A DNA stretch of 64,000 bases from Paraburkholderia sacchari (GTDB lineage Bacteria; Pseudomonadota; Gammaproteobacteria; Burkholderiales; Burkholderiaceae). Shown in pieces: positions 8,562-16,087 of this stretch. Every line of letters begins with the position of its first letter. Position 1 is the stretch's first letter. The stretch spans positions 1 to 64,000 of the forward strand of contig NZ_JTDB02000004.1 of the NCBI RefSeq assembly GCF_000785435.2, in the 5' to 3' direction. Below the pieces are notes generated by a model that saw nothing but the letters and a program-made list of their open reading frames with translations, was not told the DNA's origin and did not search any database. The translations under genes and the position numbers were made by a program.

Positions 8562-9965
8562 ATGAATAACCCTTCACAAAACACAGCCGGGCCGCTTAAT
8601 TCGTCGTATGGCGGGGCTGCATCGCCTGAACGCGTCTCATCCAATGGGCAAAGCCAGATGGAAGCGCGGATTGGTGTCGGAAAGGTATTTGAGGCGCTAC
8701 CGCTCACGATTGAGCACCTGAAGAGCTGCCTTGCGTTGTTTTTCGTCTTTGTGATCGAGGCGTGGGAGATGATGATTATCGTCTACACCTCCCCGCTGAT
8801 CGCGAAGGACTTCAACCTTGGCGCGGTACAGGTGGGCAACCTGATTGGTGCGATCTTTGTCGGCATGGCAATCGGTTCGGTCCTATGGGGACCTGTGTTC
8901 GACAGGATCGGGCGTAAGAAGACGATTATTTCCAGCCTCGTGTTGTATGGGCTCGTGTCAATACTGAGTGTCATGTCGCCAGACTATGGCACGTTGTATG
9001 TCACGCGTCTCCTTGCCGGTGTGGTCGCGGCCGGAATGTTGGTTGTGACGTTCCCCTACTTTGTCGAGCTTCTGCCTGTGCGTGCTCGCGGGCCGTTTAC
9101 GGTGTATCTGGCGGCTGGCTGGCCGATTGGCATGCTGCTCGCATTAGGCGCCACGATCTGGTTGATGCCGATGGGATGGCGTTGGGTTATCGGCTTCAGT
9201 TCCTTCGCTGCCCTCTGGGCGCTGGTCGTGGCATGGGCTGTGCCGGAATCCCCTTATTGGCTCGCTGCGACGGGACGTCAGGAACAGGCGAAGGCAGTCA
9301 TCCTCCGTCTTAGCCGTGGCGCAACGGTCATCGCACCGCAACGCAGCTTGCACGTGGAGGAAGTGAAGGGCGGAGTCTGGCGTGATCTTCTGTCTGGACG
9401 AGTTCTGCCCGTCACGCTGCTGCAGGTCGCAATCAATTTCACGTTTTCATGGGGCTACTGGGGTCTGCAGACGTGGCTGCCGACGCTCCTGCAGCAGCGC
9501 GGACTTAGCTTGCCGCAAAGCTATAGCTTTATTGCGATTTCGGCTCTTTGCATGATTCCGGGGTACATGAGCGCGTCGTACCTGACCGGGAAGCTTGGCC
9601 GCAAGAAGGTTGTGATCGCATACGTTGCCCTGTCCGCGATCTCGGGATATGCGTTCGCGAACGTCCATACGATGACAGCACTGTATCTCAGCAATTTTGC
9701 TCTTGCGTTTTTCAGCCTTGGAGCTTGGGGAGTGTGGGATACGTGGGTCGGGGAACTGTATTCGACGCACTTGCGGACTGTCGGCTATAGCTGGGCCATC
9801 CTGGCGCAGCGTATCGCGAACATCCTGGCGCCGTCAGTAGTCGGCGTACTGGTCGCCCAAGGGTCGTCGTTTAACTTGACCACGACGTTCATCAACCTGT
9901 TTTTGGTTGCCACGGTGCTGATGGCGCTGTTCGTGCCCGAAACCGAAGGCAAGGATCTTGCCTAG
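8562..9965 (+). CDS. MFS transporter (aromatic-acid/sugar-porter-like)
   Basis: A 467-aa carrier with about twelve hydrophobic segments. The MFS signature between helices 2 and 3 is visible (GPVFDRIGRKK) and is repeated in the second half (SYLTGKLGRKK). The long soluble N-terminus (about 60 residues) before the first helix (LALFFVFVIEAWEMMII) is typical of acid:proton symporters. The ATG at 8562 follows gaggaaaagg; upstream in-frame sequence overlaps the racemase and looks non-coding. As last gene of the hydantoin cluster it probably imports the ring compound or its product. Two inverted repeats follow its stop. Confidence 0.82.
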   Translation: MNNPSQNTAGPLNSSYGGAASPERVSSNGQSQMEARIGVGKVFEALPLTIEHLKSCLALFFVFVIEAWEMMIIVYTSPLIAKDFNLGAVQVGNLIGAIFVGMAIGSVLWGPVFDRIGRKKTIISSLVLYGLVSILSVMSPDYGTLYVTRLLAGVVAAGMLVVTFPYFVELLPVRARGPFTVYLAAGWPIGMLLALGATIWLMPMGWRWVIGFSSFAALWALVVAWAVPESPYWLAATGRQEQAKAVILRLSRGATVIAPQRSLHVEEVKGGVWRDLLSGRVLPVTLLQVAINFTFSWGYWGLQTWLPTLLQQRGLSLPQSYSFIAISALCMIPGYMSASYLTGKLGRKKVVIAYVALSAISGYAFANVHTMTALYLSNFALAFFSLGAWGVWDTWVGELYSTHLRTVGYSWAILAQRIANILAPSVVGVLVAQGSSFNLTTTFINLFLVATVLMALFVPETEGKDLA

Positions 9966-9976
9966 TAGTGAATCTG

Positions 9977-10033
9977 TCCCGGAACGTCCGGGATATTCAT
10001 GGTTATGCCGTTGCTTGCTGCAATGGCATAACC
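9977..10033 (+). terminator. two tandem hairpins after the MFS gene
   Basis: First a perfect 7-bp inverted repeat with a 3-base loop (9977-9983 with 9987-9993). Then a 14-bp stem with one G-T pair and a 5-base loop (10001-10014 with 10020-10033, arms starting GGTTATGCC and ending GGCATAACC). Neither is followed by a T-run, so this is a probable but not classical terminator separating the hydantoin cluster from putA; the first repeat could instead be an operator for putA. Confidence 0.5.
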
Positions 10034-10079
10034 GTCCCCGCGCTGACGGGTTGGATCAAGGACGGTGAGGGTCTATCGA

Positions 10080-13000
10080 ATGGAAGTGCAACGATTTGTC
10101 GTGTCCGATCGCACGGGGAGTAGCCGGCGAGGCGCATTCACGGAAGAAGGGAAATTGGATCAGGAACTGCTGAAAACTACGACGGTCGGGGTGAAGGTGG
10201 ACGGCGCACTGCGGATGCGCCTGAGGGTGGCGGCCGAGCGTATTCAGCGCAGTCCGCATTGGCTGATGAAGCAGGCGATTTTTTCGTATCTTCAGAAGAT
10301 CGAGGATGGAGAGGTACCAACCGAGTTGGTCGATCTACAGAATGCCATCGAGCCCAACGGCGATGCTGGCAGTGATGCAGGCCACGACCTTAGTCCCGAA
10401 CCGTTCCTCGATTTCGCCCAGAACATCCAGCCGCAGTCGGTGCTGCGCGCGGCCATCACGGCCGCGTACCGCCGTCCGGAGCCGGAATGCGTGCCGTTCC
10501 TGATTGGCGAAGCGCGCCTGCCCGCGAACCTCACGGGCGACGTCACGAAGCTCGCCACGAAGCTCGTCGAGGCGTTGCGCGCCAAGGGCACCGGCGGCGG
10601 CGTCGAAGGCCTGATCCACGAGTTCTCGCTGTCGAGCCAGGAAGGCGTCGCGCTGATGTGCCTCGCCGAAGCGCTGCTGCGCATTCCCGACCGCGCCACG
10701 CGCGACGCGCTGATTCGCGACAAGATCAGCAAGGGCGACTGGAAATCGCACGTAGGCCACGCGCCCTCGCTGTTCGTGAACGCCGCCACCTGGGGTCTCA
10801 TGATCACCGGCAAGCTGGTCACGACCAACAGCGAGACCGGCCTTTCCTCGGCGCTCACGCGCATGATCGGCAAGGGCGGCGAGCCGCTGATCCGCAAGGG
10901 CGTGGACATGGCCATGCGCCTGATGGGCGAGCAGTTCGTCACGGGCGAGAACATCTCCGAGGCGCTCGCCAACAGCCGCAAGTTCGAAGCGCGCGGTTTC
11001 CGTTACTCGTACGACATGCTCGGCGAAGCGGCCACGACCGAAGCCGATGCGCAGCGCTACTACGCTTCCTACGAGCAGGCGATCCACGCGATCGGCAAGG
11101 CCGCGGGCGGACGCGGCATCTACGAAGGCCCCGGCATCTCGATCAAGCTCTCCGCGCTGCATCCGCGCTATTCGCGCGCGCAGCAGGAGCGCACCATGAG
11201 CGAGCTGCTGCCGCGCGTGCGCGCGCTCGCCGTGCTCGCGCGCCGCTACGACATCGGCCTCAATATCGACGCCGAGGAAGCCGACCGCCTCGAACTCTCG
11301 CTCGACCTGCTCGAAGCGCTGTGCTTCGACCCGGATCTGGCGGGCTGGAACGGCATCGGCTTCGTGGTGCAGGCTTACCAGAAGCGCTGCCCGTTCGTGA
11401 TCGACTACATCGTCGATCTCGCGCGCCGCAGCCGTCACCGCATCATGGTGCGCCTCGTGAAGGGCGCCTACTGGGACACGGAAATCAAGCGCGCCCAGGT
11501 GGACGGCCTCGAAGGCTATCCGGTCTACACGCGCAAGATCTACACCGACGTGTCGTATATCGCCTGCGCCAAGCGCCTGCTCGGCGCACCCGACGCGGTG
11601 TATCCGCAGTTCGCCACGCACAACGCGTACACGCTCTCGGCGATCTATCACCTCGCGGGCAATAACTACTATCCCGGCCAGTATGAGTTCCAGTGTCTGC
11701 ACGGCATGGGCGAGCCGCTGTACGAGGAAGTGACGGGCCCGGTCTCGCAGGGCAAGCTTAACCGTCCGTGTCGCGTCTACGCGCCGGTCGGCACGCACGA
11801 AACGCTGCTTGCGTATCTCGTGCGCCGCCTGCTCGAAAACGGCGCGAACACGTCCTTCGTGAATCGCATCGCCGACGAAACCGTGCCGGTGAGCGAGCTG
11901 GTCGCGAATCCCATCGACGAAGCCGCGAAGGTCGTGCCGCCCGGCGCGCCGCACGCGAAGATTCCGCTGCCGCGCAATCTCTACGGCAGCGAGCGCCAGA
12001 ATTCGATGGGCCTCGACCTCTCGAACGAGCATCGTCTGGCTTCGCTGTCTTCGGCGCTGCTCGCTAGCGCGCATCATCCGTGGCGCGCCGCGCCGATGCT
12101 CGCCGCGGCCGATATTGCCGATGGCGCCGCACGCGACGTGCGCAATCCCGCCGATCATCGCGATCTCGTGGGAACCGTTGTGGAAGCAACGAGCGAGCAC
12201 GTGAGCGCAGCGCTTACCCACGCGGTCTCGACCGCGCCGATCTGGCAGGCCACGCCCGTGGAAGCGCGCGCGGATTGCCTCGCGCGCGCCGCCGACTTGC
12301 TCGAAGCGCAGATGCACACGCTGATGGGCCTGATCGTGCGCGAGGCGGGCAAGTCGCTGCCGAACGCCGTGGCGGAAATCCGCGAGGCCATCGACTTCCT
12401 GCGCTATTACTCCACGCAGATCCGCGAAGAGTTCTCGAACGACACGCATCGTCCGCTCGGTCCGGTGGTGTGCATCAGCCCGTGGAACTTCCCGCTCGCG
12501 ATCTTCATGGGCCAGGTGGCCGCGGCGCTCGCCGCGGGCAATACCGTGCTCGCGAAGCCCGCCGAACAGACGCCGCTGATCGCCGCCCAGGCGGTGCGCA
12601 TTCTGCGCGAAGCGGGCGTGCCCGCGGGCGCGGTGCAACTGCTGCCGGGCGACGGCGAAACGGTTGGCGCTGCGCTGGTGGCCGATGCGCGCACGCGCGC
12701 CGTGATGTTCACGGGCTCGACCGAAGTCGCGCGGCTCATCAACAAGACGCTTTCGCAGCGCCTCGATTCGGATGGCCGGCCGATTCCGCTGATCGCCGAA
12801 ACGGGCGGGCAGAACGCGATGATCGTCGATTCGTCGGCGCTGGCCGAGCAGGTCGTCGCCGACGTGCTGCAAAGCGCGTTCGATTCGGCGGGCCAGCGCT
12901 GCTCGGCACTGCGCGTGCTGTGCCTGCAGGAAGACGTGGCCGAGCGCACGCTCGAAATGCTCACGGGCGCGATGCAGGAACTCGCGGTGGGCAACCCCGA

Positions 13001-14108
13001 TCGGCTGTCGGTCGACGTGGGCCCGGTGATCGACATCGAAGCGAAGCGCGGCATCGACGCGCACATCGGCGCGATGCGCGAAAAGAGCCGCAAGGTCACG
13101 CAGATGCCGATGGCGGAGAGCTGCGCGCAAGGCACCTTCGTGCCGCCGACGCTGATCGAAATCGACAGCCTCGAGGAACTCAAGCGCGAAGTGTTCGGGC
13201 CGGTGCTGCATGTGATCCGCTATCGCCGCAGCCAGCTGGACAAACTGCTCGAGCAGATCCGCGCGACGGGTTACGGCCTCACGCTCGGCATCCATACGCG
13301 CATCGACGAAACGATCGCGCATGTGATCGGCCGCGCGCACGTGGGCAATATCTACGTGAACCGCAACGTGATTGGCGCGGTGGTGGGCGTGCAGCCGTTC
13401 GGCGGCGAAGGGCTCTCGGGCACGGGGCCCAAGGCCGGCGGCGCGCTGTATCTCTCGCGTCTTTTGGCCAAGCGTCCGGCGGGGCTGCCGCAGTCGCTCG
13501 CGAAGGCGCTCGTGGTGGATGCGCCGCAAGAGGGCGCGGATAGCAGCAGCGCACCGCAGGCTGCACTCACCGCGCTACGCGACTGGCTGCTCGCCGAGCG
13601 CGAACCCGCACTCGCGGCGCGCTGCGACGGCTACCTGTCGCAGATCCCTGCGGCCATGACGGCAGTGTTGGCCGGTCCCACGGGCGAGCGCAACACGTAC
13701 ACGCTCGGCGCGCGCGGCACGGTGTTGTGCGTGGCGTCGACGGCAAGCGGAGCGCGCATGCAGTTCGCGGCGGCGCTGGCCACGGGCAACCGGGCGCTGT
13801 TCGAAGGGGAGGCGGGCGAGCAGCTTCAAGATGCGCTGCCGGCTTCGCTTAAGCAGTACGCGAGCGTGAAGAAGAACGCTGAGGCTTCGTTCGATGCCGT
13901 GCTCTTCGAAGGTGACAGCGACGAACTGTTGAGGCTCGTGAAGGATGTCGCGAAGCGCGTTGGTCCGATCGTGTCGGTACAGGGCGTCACAGCCCGTGTG
14001 CTGGAGAGCGGCGACGACTACGCACTCGAGCGTCTGTTGACGGAGCGTTCGGTCAGCGTGAACACGGCAGCAGCGGGTGGTAATGCGAATTTGATGACGA
14101 TCGGCTGA
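10080..14108 (+). CDS. putA: trifunctional proline utilisation protein PutA
   Basis: A 1342-aa flavoprotein that oxidises proline to glutamate and can repress its own gene. Domains in order: ribbon-helix-helix DNA-binding domain (about 36-78, TTVGVKVDGALRMRLR...SPHWLMKQAIFSYL); FAD proline dehydrogenase barrel (about 200-560, with KLSALHPRYSRAQ and RLVKGAYWDTEIKRAQ); glutamate-semialdehyde dehydrogenase (about 640-1130, with SPWNFPLAIFMGQVA, Glu in AETGGQNAMIV and Cys near 940 in SAGQRCSALRV); and a C-terminal flap domain. The ATG at 10080 sits 8 bases after gaggg. The first ~110 codons look less GC-biased than the rest (see findings). It would take proline released by the M24 peptidase. Confidence 0.95.
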   Translation: MEVQRFVVSDRTGSSRRGAFTEEGKLDQELLKTTTVGVKVDGALRMRLRVAAERIQRSPHWLMKQAIFSYLQKIEDGEVPTELVDLQNAIEPNGDAGSDAGHDLSPEPFLDFAQNIQPQSVLRAAITAAYRRPEPECVPFLIGEARLPANLTGDVTKLATKLVEALRAKGTGGGVEGLIHEFSLSSQEGVALMCLAEALLRIPDRATRDALIRDKISKGDWKSHVGHAPSLFVNAATWGLMITGKLVTTNSETGLSSALTRMIGKGGEPLIRKGVDMAMRLMGEQFVTGENISEALANSRKFEARGFRYSYDMLGEAATTEADAQRYYASYEQAIHAIGKAAGGRGIYEGPGISIKLSALHPRYSRAQQERTMSELLPRVRALAVLARRYDIGLNIDAEEADRLELSLDLLEALCFDPDLAGWNGIGFVVQAYQKRCPFVIDYIVDLARRSRHRIMVRLVKGAYWDTEIKRAQVDGLEGYPVYTRKIYTDVSYIACAKRLLGAPDAVYPQFATHNAYTLSAIYHLAGNNYYPGQYEFQCLHGMGEPLYEEVTGPVSQGKLNRPCRVYAPVGTHETLLAYLVRRLLENGANTSFVNRIADETVPVSELVANPIDEAAKVVPPGAPHAKIPLPRNLYGSERQNSMGLDLSNEHRLASLSSALLASAHHPWRAAPMLAAADIADGAARDVRNPADHRDLVGTVVEATSEHVSAALTHAVSTAPIWQATPVEARADCLARAADLLEAQMHTLMGLIVREAGKSLPNAVAEIREAIDFLRYYSTQIREEFSNDTHRPLGPVVCISPWNFPLAIFMGQVAAALAAGNTVLAKPAEQTPLIAAQAVRILREAGVPAGAVQLLPGDGETVGAALVADARTRAVMFTGSTEVARLINKTLSQRLDSDGRPIPLIAETGGQNAMIVDSSALAEQVVADVLQSAFDSAGQRCSALRVLCLQEDVAERTLEMLTGAMQELAVGNPDRLSVDVGPVIDIEAKRGIDAHIGAMREKSRKVTQMPMAESCAQGTFVPPTLIEIDSLEELKREVFGPVLHVIRYRRSQLDKLLEQIRATGYGLTLGIHTRIDETIAHVIGRAHVGNIYVNRNVIGAVVGVQPFGGEGLSGTGPKAGGALYLSRLLAKRPAGLPQSLAKALVVDAPQEGADSSSAPQAALTALRDWLLAEREPALAARCDGYLSQIPAAMTAVLAGPTGERNTYTLGARGTVLCVASTASGARMQFAAALATGNRALFEGEAGEQLQDALPASLKQYASVKKNAEASFDAVLFEGDSDELLRLVKDVAKRVGPIVSVQGVTARVLESGDDYALERLLTERSVSVNTAAAGGNANLMTIG

Positions 14109-14258
14109 ATATTCCGGCTTGCCGGAGGCTCGTCCCCCCCAGTAGTTGCCGCGGTTGGGGAGGTGAGATTCGAGAGGCGAGCCGCTTCTCATGATTTGGC
14201 AATGCGTTTCGTACCGGTGGTATCAAGAGATGTTAGTTAACGAATTGGAGAATCAATA

Positions 14259-14594
14259 ATGTCTATCCGGGCTCTGAAGGTATGTGTGGGGACGCTGGTT
14301 TTGGCCACGACGTTTGGTGTATGGGCGCAGGGCGGTGGGGAGCCAATTTCTCCTGAAGCGGCATCCGCGCTAGTTGCCTCAAAGGCAAAGGACAAGCAGC
14401 TCGCCTCTGACGTCACTGCGGCGGTTACCGGTGCCGGTGTCAACGGGTCGAAGCTCAAGGTACGTACATATCATGGAGTCGTGACACTGAAGGGTTCCGT
14501 TCCGAGCGCCGATCAGGTGCAAGCAGCTTCGACGGCGGCGGCAAACGTGCAAGGTGTTACCGCCGTGAAGAATAAGTTGAGCGTTCGCAAATGA
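14259..14594 (+). CDS. BON-domain periplasmic protein
   Basis: A 111-aa protein with a signal peptide (VCVGTLVLATTFGVWAQ) and one BON domain (about 45-111: DKQLASDVTAAV...KLKVRTYHGVVTLKGSVPS...VQGVTAVKNKLSV). BON domains occur in OsmY-like proteins that bind membranes or lipids under osmotic or envelope stress. The start at 14259 follows ttggaga. It stands alone between putA and a 564-base non-coding stretch, with an imperfect CCGGC-TT-GCCGG hairpin just after the putA stop. No link to its neighbours is evident. Confidence 0.85.
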   Translation: MSIRALKVCVGTLVLATTFGVWAQGGGEPISPEAASALVASKAKDKQLASDVTAAVTGAGVNGSKLKVRTYHGVVTLKGSVPSADQVQAASTAAANVQGVTAVKNKLSVRK

Positions 14595-15158
14595 CCCAAT
14601 GGGATCAAGGCGCGCTACGTTAGCGTGCCCACTCTCATGTCTGGGGCTGCAACATGCCCCGCTGGGAACTGGTCGTGATGCTTCACAATGGTGAGCGAGA
14701 ATATTCATGATAGGCATTCGGTCGCCTGCCCCGAACTGTCGAGTATCCGAGGCGTCTGCTTCTGGAGCCAGCCCGCGGAGGTTGGTACTCGCTCATCACC
14801 GCGGCCCCCATTTTTCAGAGCTAACGTCAAGAATGGGGTATCGGCAGTATCGCGACGGTCGATTTCAAGCGGGGAATTTCTGCTGAACCGCTCGGGCTGG
14901 TGTTTACCCTTTCTAACCTACTCGTTTGGGTAGGCTCGAGTATATGAGTTGAAAGTGCCTACCCGCTGTGCCTGTTGTTAGCCGGATCGCCGAGCTCTAC
15001 TCTGATCGAAATCGAAAATGGGTGCTCGTTGTCAATAAGGCTCGCGAACATTTTCGTCAGGCAAATTTCTTTATGCGGGCATAGTGGCGAATGGCGTGGC
15101 GTTATCTTTTTGTTGGCCAACTCCGCAATCTCGTGAAACACAGGAATCGATACGGTCG
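14595..15158. other. 564-base intergenic region with a TACCC operator cluster
   Basis: Short reading frames here have neither ribosome sites nor protein-like composition. The only structure seen is the TACCC cluster at 14915-14966. The rest is presumably the leader of the avidin-like gene. Confidence 0.5.
14915..14966 (+). promoter_or_regulatory. TACCC operator cluster B, upstream of the avidin-like gene
   Basis: CTACTC (14918-14923) faces GGGTAG (14928-14933) across 4 bases, and CTACCC follows at 14959-14964 inside gtgcctacccg. In cluster A the matching elements are at 273, 283 and 313, inside ggtgcctacccg. The first-to-last offset is 40 bases there and 41 here, and both begin taacctac. The shared architecture suggests a common regulator for the two loci. 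Confidence 0.5.
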
Positions 15159-15983
15159 ATGGTCACTAATATGCAAAGCAGCCTGATCGGAAGATGGAGA
15201 AACGAATACGGGTCGATCCTCGCAGTTCACTCGCACGCATCAGACGGCGCCCTGAGCGGTACCTATACTTCCGAAACGGGAGCGTCGGGAACCTACAGGG
15301 TGAATGGATGGGCACCTGAATCCGAATTGTCCAACCGGCCGATATCGCTTTCCGTTTTCTGGAGGCCGATTGGCTGCACGGAAGTTGATCCAAGCTGGAA
15401 CTGGGTATCGATTATGACGGGGGTTTTGTTTCTCGACACCCCCGACTCGCAGCCAATCATCAGGTTCCTGCATGGACTGGTCGCGTCCACGCCATTCGAG
15501 GCGGTGGAGACGCGCCGATGCGGCGTCTATGCGGAGTCGCTAACGTTTCGGCGAGTGACCAGCCACGAGGCGGGTCTGGTGACACCGGAGCATTTCCCGG
15601 ACGATGATCTTGCGCTAGGGTCCGCACGAGCCATTTTGGTCAATGTTGATCCAGCCTCGAACTACAAGAACGTGGATTTCACCTACGACGTCAGTGGCGA
15701 TTGCATTGGCCGCGTGAACGGTGTGGTTGTAACCGGTTTCATCGACCCACGCCCTCCCGCTGACGTTCAGGGTATTGCCCTCACTGGCATTTGTATGACA
15801 AATCGTGTATGCGCCGTCGGGTTCGGGGGATTCATTGACCTGCGCAGTTCGACTGCAACGCTTGATCTGTTCGAATCTGCTGCAGTGAAGTATCCAAACA
15901 AGTACTCGGCAGTTGCTGTGAGTCAGGAACGTTTCGTTGTCGAGTTCAAAGAACCGTCCGCTGAGCAAACCAGGAATCGTTAG
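15159..15983 (+). CDS. avidin/streptavidin-like N-terminal domain protein with unknown C-terminal half
   Basis: A 274-aa protein. Residues 8-133 resemble streptavidin: GRWRNEYGS (11-19) against GTWYNQLGS, DGALSGTYTS (29-38) against DGALTGTYES, then SVFWRP with Trp68 and SWNWVS with Trp80/82. Biotin-contact positions Asn23, Ser27, Tyr43, Ser45 and Trp79 of streptavidin appear kept as Asn15, Ser19, Tyr36, Ser38 and Trp68; the later Trp108 and Asp128 equivalents are not obvious. Residues about 150-260 form a second, beta-rich part that I do not recognise. No signal peptide is seen, unlike most avidins. The start is uncertain: ATG 15159 has agga 13 bases upstream; 15084 and 15171 are alternatives. 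The LAL regulator follows 104 bases later. Confidence 0.65.
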   Translation: MVTNMQSSLIGRWRNEYGSILAVHSHASDGALSGTYTSETGASGTYRVNGWAPESELSNRPISLSVFWRPIGCTEVDPSWNWVSIMTGVLFLDTPDSQPIIRFLHGLVASTPFEAVETRRCGVYAESLTFRRVTSHEAGLVTPEHFPDDDLALGSARAILVNVDPASNYKNVDFTYDVSGDCIGRVNGVVVTGFIDPRPPADVQGIALTGICMTNRVCAVGFGGFIDLRSSTATLDLFESAAVKYPNKYSAVAVSQERFVVEFKEPSAEQTRNR

Positions 15984-16087
15984 ACTGTTGTGGAAGGTGG
16001 CTCGATGTCAGTCGCGTTCGGGAACTTTACGACGGTGCACGTGAGCAGTATCTTTCGTTGTGCGAGCGCATAAAAGCACATCACGGC

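Noticed and set aside
10335..13529. Very long open frame (1064 codons) on the minus strand
   Set aside because: It is antisense to putA; high-GC codon bias opens the opposite frame, and the translated sequence is low-complexity Arg/His/Ala-rich with no domain.
14688..14933. 81-codon frame before the avidin-like gene
   Set aside because: It overlaps the TACCC element, has no ribosome site and shows random composition.
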